A stretch of DNA of 64,000 nt from Populus alba (taxonomy: Eukaryota; Streptophyta; Magnoliopsida; Malpighiales; Salicaceae). Positions within the stretch are counted from its first letter, which is position 1. Each line of letters opens with the position of its first letter. Shown here piece after piece: positions 11,782 through 24,220 of the stretch. The notes beneath the pieces were generated by a model. That model was given only the letters and a program-made list of their open reading frames with translations. It was not told the DNA's origin and did not search any database. The DNA is taken from positions 2,604,001 to 2,668,000 of the forward strand of contig NC_133291.1 in the NCBI RefSeq assembly GCF_005239225.2. Reading direction: 5' to 3'. The translations under genes and the position numbers were made by a program.

Positions 11782-12248
11782 CTAACAGATACATTTATAG
11801 GCGATGCAACCACGTGACAACCGTGTAGTTTATTATCTGTACAGTGTTGCAGATTTTGTTTATGGATTGTACATAGAACAGATAGAATATTCGAGTCTAA
11901 ACAATGGTAATCAGTACCCTAATCCTCAACCCTTTCCCTCTTCTCAAACTGGCAGCATGTTCGAACTCTGCTTGGTTTAAAACTCGATTTGTTGGGTTCA
12001 TGATCATGGGGTCCCACAACAAATGTCTCTGGTGTGAAGCAGGTTGTGCTGTGCAAACTGTTTTTGAGGGGTTCGCATGTTTGTTGTCAATGTCCGAGAA
12101 GCGTGGCATAATGACAAAAAATTTACGATTTGAATAATAGATCTTGAGTTTAAATTATAGCGTTTGTAAGAATTTATAACAGTTTTACTCGTTCATATAA
12201 ATCTTTAAAATGTGTTTTATAAGGATGAGGTTTTCTCGAATTCAATGT

Positions 12249-12272
12249 TTGTGTGTGTGTGTGTGTGTGTGT
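12249..12272. repeat. (GT)n microsatellite
   Basis: Uninterrupted GT repeat of about 12 units in intergenic DNA. Confidence 0.9.
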
Positions 12273-12783
12273 ATATGTATTTGTTGTCAATTTGGCACAG
12301 GAGAATCTAGGAATCGAAGAGAGATGATTGGCCGCACGTAGCAACCTACCTAGTTAGAAACTGTAATCAGCTGGTTACATGGTTTAGCACTTTGTTTTTC
12401 TTCACCGCGTACGTGATCAACGGGGTGGTTTCGCTGAAAAATGGAGGCGCTGATTGAGGGGATTTTGACGATCTCGTACCGAACATCAAATGTCTAACAT
12501 GTTCGGTTTATTTGTCTCCATAAAGGATTTCGAGGTATGTATGCCTGGCAATGTAACGTAAGGGCTTCTATGAAAGTATACACAAACAACTTGGATTTCT
12601 TTAGATATTAATACGTGAGTGACAAGTATGCAATTCTCTTTGTCAACTTTGTAAATTGTAATCAATCTGTTTATACATCCATTTTAATAACAAATTAAAA
12701 ATGTTCGCTGACTTTTTGTGTCAAAATCAATATAATGTTCGATGAGGGCCGCAGCTCTCCTTTAAATCTCGATTTTTTGAAGT

Positions 12784-13002
12784 TTAAATTCTTTTACTAC
12801 AAGCAGTAATTTTGCTAGTTACATTATAACATGCCACTGCCAAACAGCACTCAAGTCTGCTGTCATTTGGCCCACAACAGCAAGGTTTGTTTCCTTTGGT
12901 TTTCAAAAGATCACACACAGTGAAAGCCCTCGGTTTTGCATTCCGAGGTTCTGACGAGGTGAAACAAAAGAGTAAGGATATAAATGAAACCAAAAAAGCC
13001 AT
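12784..13002 (-). CDS. small secreted cysteine-rich peptide, family not recognised
   Basis: A single-exon minus-strand frame. The best start is the ATG at 13002, giving 72 aa; in-frame ATGs at 13017 and 13065 would add 5 or 21 residues. From 13002 the N-terminus is a good signal peptide: MAFLVSFISLLFCFTSSEP, with likely cleavage near TSS. The mature part holds eight cysteines spaced C-x10-CCC-x8-CC-x4-C-x9-C, one N-glycosylation motif (NVT), a basic spacer and a basic end (SKRI). The even cysteine number and size fit a disulfide-bonded apoplastic peptide. The CCC cluster does not match the lipid-transfer 8-Cys pattern (C..C..CC..CxC..C..C), defensins, thionins or EPF peptides as I know them, so no function is assigned. 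An A/T-rich stretch with TATATA near 13117-13124 could be its TATA box. Coding status rests on the signal peptide plus cysteine pattern only. Confidence 0.55.
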   Translation of the reverse strand: MAFLVSFISLLFCFTSSEPRNAKPRAFTVCDLLKTKGNKPCCCGPNDSRLECCLAVACYNVTSKITACSKRI

Positions 13003-13065
13003 TTTATTTGCTGTCATATTTGTTGGGGTCTTTATTGATTGTCGAGTGGCCACCACAAATTCCAC

Positions 13066-16000
13066 GTCAATGACCCTCGGGAAAAATTCGTTTTTTTTTT
13101 TTTTTTTAATTTTCTGTATATATTATTAATTGTTCAAAATAAAAATGTTTATGATATCACATATATACTCCATGTTATTTCTTGTTTATGCAAATCATTG
13201 ATATAATTTTGAAATGATTTATTTTTATTATTTTTAATTACTACTCAAAATGTTGTTATTTTTAAATTACTATCATTGACATTTTTTTAGTCACTCATAA
13301 ATAAATACCACTACACAATATATACATTAAGTTTTATTATTTAATTGATTGGTAATAAACTATGAATTGAGATTTTTATCATCAATAGCCTCTAAAAAGG
13401 TTAAAAAATAAATGTCTACAACTAGCAATCTAATTGCATACCACGATCGATGACCAACAATGATAATAATTAACGGTATCTTGAAATAATCTCACGTGAA
13501 TGAAAACAAAAAATCGAATCTTTTGATGGTTTCGTTGATTCACTCTAGAATATACCATCATATTCTAGAGTATACCAGCAGTAATATTTTATTTTCATAA
13601 TTAATTACTTGGTCAAAGTAAAGGTGCTGTGTAAGAGTTCATCGTTTATAAATTATATTATAATGATATTAATAAAGTAATTATCACTGTATCATGGAGC
13701 TATGACAGCGTGGCTTTAATCTCGAATTCACTAACAATTAATAGGATTAAAAAATCTCAATTTATTTTTCATCGTTAATTTAGTTGATAATTATGTTAAT
13801 TTTATCATTTGATTTTGTTCCGTTTTATATGTGCTAATAACAACATGAAGTATAATTGAAAATGCTTAATAATTGAAAATAACAAGAACCAGAATCGAAT
13901 CGAGTTAATATTTCTCGTTATAGTTGATGAATGTCGAGTACACCTCTTGAACTCATCAATTTTAAACCACCCTCCGATCGATATAGTGCTTCAATTTGAA
14001 GGCATTAATTACTATCATCTTGGCTTCCAATTTTCCAGCTGCTTTTACAGCAAGCGCGCGTGTCTAGTAGCAGTCAAGCGATGGAAACAAGAGAATAAAA
14101 GGGTCTGTGCTTGCAATGCACTTTGGGTTCAACCAGCACTATTCCACGTGAGGATGGCAGATGTTAACTGTCTCACTAGCTCTCGCTCACTTCCCTGAAT
14201 ACCACAACGTGGCCAGCTGTGTAGCAAAGGGGCTATAACCTTGGTTTGACCATGGAAAAAACAGACTAGACAGTCCTGAATTTGATGAGGATCATCACTT
14301 TATTTTGGTTTTGGGAGTAAATTATGAACAAACATATGAGGACGATCCAACAAGGGGTGCTGGTGATGTGAGCTGGACCATTTTCTGTGCGTGAGTTGGC
14401 AAGGAGCAGACATGGAGACACTTGCTGCTTCTACTAACATGATTGTACATTAGACAAATGGGAATAATATCTCATGCGTACATGAATCATGGGGTATCAG
14501 GATTAACCTAACACAAGATGTAACCAGCAAGAAAAAAGAGAGGCGTGGTCTAGGTTCAAGTATCATCTTTTATCTTTATAAGTCAATCCATCAACTAATA
14601 TTTAGAAAAAAAAAAAAACAAAATGACACAATAATTTGTGGTTTTCGAGGAAAATATAGGGTTCAAACTCATTTTTTTCTTCCATTTGAACAATGCCGAT
14701 CATCCCAAAACAGCGATAGAACATGTTAGCTGGATTTCCCAAGTGCATAAACGATATGCAATTCAAAAAGTTAATTCAACATGAATACTCCGAGAGTCAG
14801 ATGGATTTAGTGAAGTCCAAAGGTCTCATGGAAAAGGAAAGACTTTGAAAGGACGCGTAGCAGAAGAAGGATTCTGTGTTCGAATCTTATTCTTGTAGTC
14901 TGAAAGGTTTTCAAGAATATAAACGAATTAGGGCACGGCGTGGGCTGGTCTTAGGAGGGCAAGTGGGGGGGTGAGCTGGCTGCCTCGTGCAGGCAAGAAA
15001 TGATGGTCACGTCGTGGGAAGGGGTGAGAGATGGAGACATTGTGATGCAATTTCAATGTTTCCGGCCAACAGAAACACTATCCAGCAGACAATCACCATT
15101 GGTTCTAAGTTAAGTTCTGATAGATGAAATCTCTCAATACAAGCAACCTTTCCAAAGTTACAAGTTGACAGCAGACAATGATTATATATTGAAGTTTATC
15201 TTGTAATTATACATGGTAACAGAAATTAATTAATTATGACTGTTCTTCCTTAATTTTTTTGTTTATCTTTCAAGAAAACTGCCATTTAGAAAATTATATA
15301 TATGGAAGAATAGGACTGTAGCAGGTAATATGTGTTTCTGAAATTATAATTCTTGTTTGGTGTGATGCCAATATTACAGTGATTCCTTTAAGAGTGGTGT
15401 GAGGCTACTTATTATCGATAATTCCTGTTATTTGTAACAATTATTCGTATTTAATAACGTATTCTTTGTTCATTATTCTCTCTCTCTCAAATCTGTCCAC
15501 ACACAGACAGACTTATATATCCTACTGAACCAAAAATCCATCAAGCTAGGAACGAAAGTTCACCACATCGGATATGACAAAACATTGCAAGGGGGCTGTG
15601 TTTTGTTTTGTTTTGTGTTTTTTTTTTTTTTTTAGAGAGAGAGACAGCAACAAAGCGTGGTATGATGATGGTGACTCTCTCATTGTAAGATTGTATTATC
15701 ACTACTCACGTGCGTGTAACGTGTCACTGTATCTGTCACGTGCTACTATGTGTGCTTCTAGGTGGCAGCGAGTTCATTGATGTAAAAGTGTCTGGCACTT
15801 GCAGCTGGTAGGTTTCAAGTGTTGTGTGTATGGTAGGTGGCATACGGACAGTAGCTTTCAACACCACCTAATTATGCACAATAAAAAGGGGCCATGAAAG
15901 CACAGAAATTTGAGTTTCTTAAGCTCCTGCACCGGCGTGATAAATAGCTTTGAAATGGGATTGGACTATAGCACAATAAAACGCCAATTCTCTATTACTT

Positions 16001-18190
16001 GTATAATTGTTGACTATGGAAAAAAAAAAAGAAAAAAAAAACAAGAGAATTTTCAGCAGGGGGCTTAAAATCCGAATCAAGCAAGGCTAGCTCCGACACT
16101 GTCTCTCAGCGATGGCAGACAGAGATGCAGGAGAGAACTGGAAAGAAGCAGCATGCCATTGCACCATGCTCGACTAAAGCTGTACGGTGACCCACGCATA
16201 AAAAAGGTGTCGGCGGTCAAAGTTCGAGATAAAGGTTGCAAAATCAAAATCCACGAATAAAAAACGCACCCATCTTTCAGTCGAGGTTGTAGATAAAGGT
16301 TGCAAATAAGCCCCGAGGCTCAACATTAGTTGATTATATACACTCGTTCGGTCTTTGAATTTTTAGACATTCTCTTGAGATATTATTGTTAGTAATGTAT
16401 TTGTTCTGATTGGTTTATGTAGAAAATTCCTAAGAAATTTAAATAAGTTTATTATATTCAACTCAAACTTTTCCCTTTAATTTACATCTTTTTTTTTTTT
16501 TTTTTATCTCAAATGTCACCTTTTCTTACCAAAAAAAAATGTCATTAAAAATACTAAATAAAAAATCTAAAAAAATAAAAAGAAGAGGTATTAATCTAGA
16601 TATAAATTAAAATATATTTTTAAAAAATATATAAAAAAAGAGATACCAATAAAAAAATAAAAATAAAACTATATAAAAAAAAAATCAGGTGTTACCACGC
16701 TTGGAAAGCTAGGTTTGCATGAGTGATCCATTTTGAAAAAGGACCTACCTTGACCCCTTATTTTTTTTAATGTAAATAGGATGGATGATATATTGTCTGC
16801 CCTGATCTGATTTTATTGAAAAAAAAAATTTAAGTCAAGCAACAAATTGTGTGTTGTTTCTTAGTTTCTGCTCATAATAGTTGTTAAAAAAACTCAAATT
16901 AGTGTTTTTTACCTTTAAACCCAATATTCAACCTATTTTTTTACCCAATATACTCATAAAACATTCTATAACATATTGATAAACTCGTATATAGTTTTAA
17001 TTTATTCTAAAAACAGTTTATAAATCCAGAATCAACCAGAAACAAAAAAAAAATAACAAGTTCAAATCTATTATTCTAGACAATAGGAGTGTCAAATAAC
17101 ACATAGGTGAGACTTCCTACATCAAATTAAACTCATTGACGCCATGATTAATATTTTTCATGGGCAAAATCATCGTCGATTAAGATTTTTTCTCTCTATA
17201 ACTAGAGTTCAATGGCCTTTTCTCTTCTATCTCATACCATGCCATGGATGGAGAAGTAAAGAGAATAATTTATGCATCGCAATTGAAATTTTGAAATATT
17301 GAGGGATTGATAAGCTAAAGTCTAAAATGTAAAAAGATCAAAATGAATATTTATATATTTTTATAAACGACAACCCCTCTTTTTTTTTTCACGCTTTGGG
17401 CTTCTCTTTTTCAATTTTGACCATCCCTAATAATTTTTTATAAAATGGGGCATAAAAAGATGCAATTGAAGAAAAATAAGGTTTGAGGACAAAATTTTTA
17501 AAAAATAAATATAAATTACTACATAAAAAAAACTATGCGTTTTAGATTTTGTTTGATAAATAATCTTGATAGTATAGTAAAGTCATTAAATTACATATTA
17601 GTTGTTCAAATAATTTGTACGCCTACAATAATTGTATTATTATTAATTAAAATAAGGTTGTATTGCTCAACTTAAAATAGAAAATAAAGGCAATCATTTT
17701 TAAAAAAATCTGATCACCAAGATTCCTCTCATTTTAGAATAAAATCACATTCCCCGTCTTGGAAATGTAATGCCCTGGAAAATGTTAGATTAAATGGCAA
17801 TTTAATATATATATTTTTTTTGCATAACAAACTCAAATATCCTTCATTTTTCAAATTGCTTGATATGGAGGATCTTAAAAGACCATGTACCAAACACCCT
17901 ATATGTATTTTGTATATTAGCATTTAATTACTGTTTTTATATATATAAAAAGACAGAATCAGTAGCGACAAAAACATGTTTTTCTAGAGATATACAGAAA
18001 TAATAAAAAAATTATTTCTAAAATAATTTTAAAAGTGAATTTCTGTAATTTTAAATCATGAAGTATATATAAAAAACATGTTTTTAGAGACAATAATTAA
18101 TAATTTTTATTTTTAAAATAAATATCTTTGTAAAAAATTCTTAATTTTAAAATTATCTAACTAAATCATGTAAGTATAAAAATAATTATT
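13066..18190. other. gene-poor intergenic region
   Basis: About 5 kb with no coding signal I can support. It contains a short hairpin at 13543-13570, poly-T near 15617-15633 and 16491-16505, A-rich tracts near 16020-16040, and GC-richer patches at 14040-14220 and 14930-15020. Frames at 13947-14198 and 15574-15780 are isolated and low-complexity or unrecognised. Confidence 0.5.
13543..13570. repeat. perfect 11-bp inverted repeat (hairpin)
   Basis: CTCTAGAATAT, six-base loop ACCATC, then ATATTCTAGAG. The sequence just outside, TATACCAGCA, echoes TATACCATCA at the loop, so the site could have arisen from a small tandem duplication. No gene adjoins it, so a terminator role is not supported. Confidence 0.75.
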
Positions 18191-18525
18191 ATCATAGTTT
18201 TAAAACTCAACAAAAAATAAAGCCGAGATTCAAGGGCCAAAGGGTTAACCACATCAACCCTTGACATAAGTTAACCCAATTTTTTTTTTTTAAAATAATC
18301 AAAATGATATTGTTTTGATAAAAAAAAAAAATAACATGTTTTTATCCATGTTTTACTTTGATTGACCAGAGTAGTAGTCGACTCATGTTTCGAGTTAGAC
18401 TAGGCCAATTCTTCATTTATTTTCTCATAAATTCAAATTGGTTCAAGTCTTGGTTTAGCCAGGATTTTAGGTTAGCTCCTTCATGAGTGGACCCATCAGA
18501 TTAATTCAGATTTTATAACTAAGAT
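18191..18525. mobile_element. MITE-like element with ~17-bp terminal inverted repeats
   Basis: The left end reads ATCATAGTTTTAAAAC and the inverted right end reads ATCTTAGTTATAAAATC: about 17 bp with few mismatches. The 335-bp body carries GGGTTAACC and TTAACCCAA motifs and no coding frame. Such ATAGTTTTaAAAC-ended elements are common in dicot genomes. The target duplication is not clear. Confidence 0.5.
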
Positions 18526-18999
18526 TGTTATATTATTATTAATTTCAACACTAAATATAAATTAAACTAAAATAATATTTATATTTTATGAAGTATATAA
18601 ATTAGATAGTAACACATAAAAAGTAAAATTGATTTAGATTTTTCTCATATTTAATTATGCATTATCCATCATCAACCAAACATGATACACAATAATTACC
18701 TTGTCTTGTATATCAATATCAAACACATTTTTATTTTCATTTTATCACCATCTCCTCTATTATGTTTTATCTTCTCTATCCCCATTATCTCTGTTTTAGT
18801 TTCTTCGCCGTGAAGGTGCCATCTTTAAACTCAGCTTTATTAATTAGTTCAGGATTACAAGATGCTAAGAAACCCCTATTGTTCAAGATTGTTTTTATAG
18901 TTGGATGTAATTTATAAAATGTCTTTAAAACTGTGCTTTTCCATAGTATTAAATATTAATGAAAAAAAAAACATTTTAATTTCGATAAATCAATAATGA

Positions 19000-19541
19000 A
19001 TTCATTCAAAATCATACGAAGAATTGTCGCTCAAAATCCAGGAACCACAGGAGTTCACAGGCAAAAACATCAATGATGAAAAGTGACAGATCAAAGATCC
19101 CTGTTTCCAGTTTTTAGTCACTTTAAGGTATGGTAGTGACGCTGACTCGTCCTTGAAGATCAGGATAGGTCCGTAAATTTGACAATTGACAAGCATATAC
19201 CTTTCTGAAAAATCAAAGGCTGACATCATCGGCTTATTAGGTATAGCGTCAAATGCTCCAAGAAATCATACTTGCAATGCTCGGAAAAATATATATTTGA
19301 GAAAACAAATTTACAGAAATTAATCTATCTATTAAAACTGCACTGATGATGAAGGCATCAACCAAATTCAAACCACCCCCAACAAACAACCAAAAACCAA
19401 AGCCACCAGAATATATAGGGCACTTTGGTTCCAATCAGATCAACTAATGCGAGAGATTAGATTCTACAAGTGTTGGAACTAGAAAGTTTTACCAACGTTA
19501 CAACTTACAATTCACTGAATTGACAAAATCAAAGCCAAACC
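19000..19541 (-). other. probable 3'UTR and downstream flank of the NF-YB gene
   Basis: Non-coding DNA directly downstream of the NF-YB stop codon at 19542-19544. Minus-strand frames at 19002-19229 and 19249-19434 resemble nothing known. The 3' end cannot be placed. Confidence 0.4.
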
Positions 19542-22500
19542 CTACTCGTTGCCTGGCATGGAAGGAAGGATCATATGCTGTCCCTGCGCCTGCGCAAGAT
19601 GGCAAGAAGCTCATAAGAATACAAGCCACAATTGCAATTTCACCAACCCCCTAATCCCCTTTCACCTTAAAAGAATGGGGGGGAAGAGCATCTGATTTCA
19701 TTTTCCACATTGATTATTGACACATCTATCTATGAGGAATGGAACAAGATAACAAGGAAAGAACTCAGACACTAAACTAGCTACACCCTACGTGTAATCA
19801 AATCCTAGATCCTAATAATGCACACACATTTAAGACAGTATGAATGCATGGTGGCAAAAAGGCCATCAAAGAACAGTCATTTGTAAATAAAAGATAAAAA
19901 CTACATGCATAAAAATCAATAACATGAGGTGCCTCAATTTTGTTCAACTCATTCAATTTAAACCGTGCAAAAAGAGAAATTAACTCCTGGTTCTTCGCAT
20001 GCCTCATATTTTCATTCCGATACATTGATGCACATTTTTCATGTTTTGTTCATGCTAAGTATCAAAAGAAGATTTTAAAATGAAAATATCAACTGATTTG
20101 CATTGTTCACCATCACTCTTGAAACGTTCCTGGATAGATTAGAAAGGATTGATCCGTTTCAATTAGAAATACAAGACCTTTAATGCAAAATCATTAGGAT
20201 GCAAATTGTAGCTTTGTTATAGAGATTTCTCAAGACCAACATTTAAGACAGACACTGACAAAGATACGACTCCATCATCAAGCCAAATATGATCTTTCAC
20301 ATAATTAAACCAGGTCTAAAAAAAACTCATAGTCAACCATAAGTTATTCCAGCAAGCTGGAGCACTGATAAACAATGCTAATATAAGAATGTTAATCATT
20401 TGATGTCCAAGAAGAATTGGAAAATTGGGTAGGTTTTACTTTAGGCGGCTAGGGGCTCATCATCTGCATGTTAAATGTTTACCAGACAGCTGTACATTAT
20501 CGTTGACTGGCTGCAAGGTTTACCATTATTCACCTTGAATCAAACAGACTTCCCCACGTCCTATATCATGCTTAGGGATAGCTTTAGGTTATTATTTTGC
20601 TTCCGAGACTCTAGAAATTAGAAGTATTTTCATGGAACGATTGAAGACAAGTAATTTGAAACTGTCATTATCAGCAATGACAACCTCAGGCCCCTTCTCC
20701 AAGAATGGGTGTTCAAGGGTGATTTAACAAGGATACTGGGAAAGCACTGGCATATAATTTGAGACGCCAAACCAATTCTTACAGCAAGTTACAGTGAGTA
20801 AATGGATTTAGGGCAAGCCAGTGTTGTCACAAGGCACCCGGGCCCTCACTTAATCCCCGGAGGCGAGGTGGAGGCACCTTCATTAGCCTGGGGTAATGAA
20901 GTTAGAAAAGGCAAGCGCCTGTCCATGACAGGCACGCAATAAAGGAGTTAACTGATGAAAATTATGTGAAACTAAGGATTGGTTTGAAGAGGTGTCTCTT
21001 TGATTTCTGCATCTTTATTTTAAAAAAAAAAAAAAAAGACTTATGTTTTGTCTTGGTTGTCTCTTTTTCTGGTCTTATAAAAAATTTAACAGTAGTTTTG
21101 TAAAAAATATAGATTGAGGTAAAAAAAGAAAAAGAAATAAAAGTTATAGACGAAGAGAAACAGACTTGAAAGTTGAAACAAGAAGAACAGATACAAAAGT
21201 GAAACACCACCAAAGAAGAAGTGAAAGAAGATTCAAGAGTGAAGACTGAAGAACATCAGAGGCACTCCTTTATCTTTTATTCTTCTGTCATCTCATCTTG
21301 TTGTTTCCTAATTTCTCTCTTCTTCACTTTTTTTTTCTCTCTCCATGTTATTCCTTCTCTCTCTTCTGTTATACTGCAGAAATTTCTACTAAGTTATATC
21401 ATATGTAATATTGTACATGTAATTTTTTGTATCATAAAGGTTGATCGCCTTGGGCATTTTCCTGGCTTGACGCATTTTAGCGCCTTTTACCTTTGACAAC
21501 ACTTGGGCAAGCATCCCCCACTTTACATATAGAAACCTTCTAGCATTAAGTTTAGAAAACAATAGGTAACACACCCAAAAACATGGATAAAATCCATAAA
21601 TTGCTTCAGATGCAGAGACACCACATAGCACTGCAAATGTGGTGATAGCCTGACAGATATATCTTATAAGACCTAAAAAACCAGGATTCCCAACAATCAC
21701 GTACAGCCTGAGCCTAGTAGCAATTTAGGCATGCATTCTTTCATTTTGTTAACAATCAAATGGTTGAAAATTTACTTGTTTGCAAATATATACAAGTCAC
21801 TGTTTGTGGTGATTAAGTAACTCCCCAGCAATGATTGGTTTGGACCAATATATTAAAAAATATTTTTTTCCTTCTGAACCTTACCTACTCCTGTTATCAA
21901 AATGATTGTGAGTAAATATACGTGTAATTTCCTACAGAATTTCCCCTTTCACTCAGTGAGCTTTTACCTTCCCTTTTCCTCTTTTAAGTATTGGTTAATT
22001 TTACACTTTCTATATCAATTTGTGACTTTTTGACCAATCAACATAATTAATTTTTTGCCAAGCATTTAGTCAAATCTGTTTTTCCTATCAATCCAGGATT
22101 AAAAATATGAGGATCTTTTGGGGACAAGTGCAAACAGTGCTACATATAATTTTTTTTGTGAAGAAAGAAAAGGACTAATTATTCTAGCATAATATGCATG
22201 TTATTTATATTTGACCCAATGGCCGCAGTTTTTGAATCCAAGAGCGAAGGAAATTGCATGAGCAATTAATAAGTAGACAACCAATTCAATAAATCAAGAT
22301 TTACAATTCTCTGATACTGTTGATTTAAATATTTAACATTTGACTATATATTCCATTAGGTTTAAGAATCTGTGCTTGTTTGTGCGTGTGTGTGTGGAAT
22401 AGGAGGGAGGGGGGGAGTGAGAGAGGATTACTTGTGGACTCGTATAGTTCATCGATCCTTGAAAAGCAAACTGACATGGTAGTTCATCCAAACACAACAA

Positions 22501-23619
22501 GAAGACAGTATGGTGAGCTAATGAAACTTAGTAAGGTCAGAATAATCAACCTCTAAAGCATGATTACAAACTTACCTGTGCATTTTGACCAGGCAGACCT
22601 CCAACTGCATCCCGTTTAGAAGATCCATCTCCACCTCTAACAGACCCCTTTGCATCACCCTGCCAAAGTTGCTAAAAATATAACACAACTTTATAGAATT
22701 TTTTTCTTGAAAAAATATTCATATAAAAGGTGGTTAAATTGAAAAAAAACGATAAAAGAAGGAAACAATGCTTCAATTAGAAAAATGATTATTACCTCCA
22801 ACTGTGACATGGCAGTGATCCAATAAAACCAATCGGTGAAAGAGAAGGAAAGAGAAGAGTCAGATGATTAGATTACAAACTAACCTATATGTAAACAAAA
22901 TAAATCATAGACAAGAAAACAAACTAATTACCTCCCGGTACCTAGCCAGGTACACCTTAAGTGGCTCAATATAATCCTCAAATCCTAACGTTGCCATTGC
23001 CCACAACAAATCATCCCCATTGATCGTCTTCCTCTTCTCCTTCTGACACTTATCACTCGCCCTAAAGAAAACAGCATCCAATCACATTTCACAAAACCAG
23101 ACCCTCAGTGCAAGAACCCTAATTTCCAAAGGCACAATTTCATCGCACAAATTAAAGCCTCAATTCACAACTACATTAATCAGAAAACAAGAGAAAACCA
23201 TTAATCCCAGGCCACCCAATCAGATAAACAAAAGCAACATCTCCAAAATACCATTGCATTTCATAAAGCAATCAATACCCCATCCTCCAAAACCACCAAT
23301 AACAGTTCTACACCGAATCACACTATCTCTATGAGTACGATACACAAACAAAGGGCAATTGTCAATAATCAAAACCAAAACCAGTCAACTCTTTCACTTA
23401 CTCGCTGGTAACAAAGCTAATGAACTCAGAAACACATTCCTGAACAGTATCCTTAGCATCCTTAGCAATTTTTCCATTAGCCGGCAACGCCTTCTTCATG
23501 ATCCTACTAATATTAGCAATAGGCAGGTATCTATCCTGCTCTCTCACCCCTGACCGCGGGCTCTGCTCACCACCACTCTCGTGGCTCCCCGCCGCCGGAC
23601 TGGTCGGATTATCGGCCAT
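19542..23619 (-). CDS. NF-YB: nuclear factor Y subunit B (NF-YB), non-LEC1 type
   Basis: Six coding exons on the minus strand: 23402-23619, 22932-23061, 22796-22801 (6 nt), 22576-22659, 22432-22470 and 19542-19589. Every junction is GT-AG and the frame is kept for 174 aa. The histone-fold B domain spans residues ~29-116: [60 protein letters not shown], then [20 protein letters not shown]. The C-terminus has [10 protein letters not shown] and ends [12 protein letters not shown], as in the NF-YB1/8/10 group. NF-YB pairs with NF-YC and NF-YA in the nucleus and binds CCAAT boxes. The last intron is 2.84 kb and holds a hAT element. A 5'UTR intron (23624-23914) and a leader exon from 23915 upward are likely. 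The last exon has two possible acceptors 6 nt apart, with or without Ala-Gln. Confidence 0.95.
20819..21504. mobile_element. non-autonomous hAT-type element in the NF-YB last intron
   Basis: The element begins CAGTGTTGTC and ends GACAACACTT, inverted repeats matching at 9 of 10 bases. It is flanked by perfect 8-bp direct repeats GGGCAAGC at 20811-20818 and 21505-21512, the hAT target-duplication size. The ends carry GGCACC / GGCGC-type subterminal motifs. The 686-bp body has no transposase frame, so it would need help in trans. It lies within intron 5 and does not touch splice sites. Confidence 0.85.
22796..22801 (-). other. 6-nt microexon of NF-YB
   Basis: TTGGAG is flanked by a GTCACAG acceptor and a GTAATAA donor on the minus strand. 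It adds Leu-Glu, turning RYRE-GDAKG into RYRE-LE-GDAKG, which restores the YREmEGD-type sequence found across plant NF-YB proteins. Skipping it would keep the frame, so both forms could be made. Confidence 0.8.
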
Positions 23620-23623
23620 CTTA

Positions 23624-24010
23624 CTAAAAAAATCCAAACATTGATCACAAAAGAAAACACACCTCGTTATTTCAAAATTCAAAGCAATTATAAACTAATC
23701 ACAAACATAAAAAATTATCCCCTAATCAAACCCTAGATTGCACGTATAATAAATTCAAATTCCACACACAACACGTTTCTATACGTATACACGCACGGAT
23801 ACGGACACGAATAGGTATAGGAGACAGAAAGTATATAAGAGAGTGGAATTGAAGGAAATCGAAACCCTATGAGAGGTGGCTTTTAGAGAGAGAGTGGAGG
23901 TTGTTAGTTATTACCTGGAGAAAGAGAGGGGGGGGGAGCTGTTTTGTATTTGGCGCGAGAGTTGGAAGGGGGGGAGAAACAGAAAGAGAGAAAGTTTTTT
24001 AGATCTGACG
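23624..24010 (-). promoter_or_regulatory. NF-YB leader exon and 5'UTR intron
   Basis: A CTCTTTCTCCAG/GTAATAAC donor at 23914 pairs with a TTTTTTTAG acceptor at 23624, five bases before ATG-proximal sequence. Upstream of the donor is a long C/T-rich leader (23915 to about 24010, read as pyrimidines on the minus strand), typical of plant leaders. The frames at 23876-24275 are the complement of this low-complexity leader. Confidence 0.55.
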
Positions 24011-24220
24011 ATGGAGAAGAGAGAAGAAGGGGGAGGGATGAAGGAGATAGCAGTTTATGATTTGCCGAATTTTATTTTGATTTTCTTTGATTGGTTTGGC
24101 TTTATGTTTATCTACACCGTTGGTTCTACGTTTGTTTGGCTGCCCAGTTTTAAGTTTTGCGGGTCCCCTTGTCCTGGCCCACACGAAGTCACACGTTTCT
24201 TTCATTTTCTCTCATTTTTT

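Larger units (their letters stand above)
9400..12783. other. intergenic, no gene seen
   Basis: AT-rich DNA with poly-T near 9618-9640, a short AT run near 10170-10190, a TTTA run near 11460, and some GC-richer patches (10980-11100). Open frames at 10411-10617, 11222-11451 and 11897-12137 occur on both strands at once and resemble nothing known. Confidence 0.5.

Noticed and set aside
14540..14900. SINE-like B-box motifs (GGTTCAAGT, GTGTTCGAATC)
   Set aside because: No A-box at the right distance, no tail and no target duplication; isolated matches to a short motif are expected by chance.
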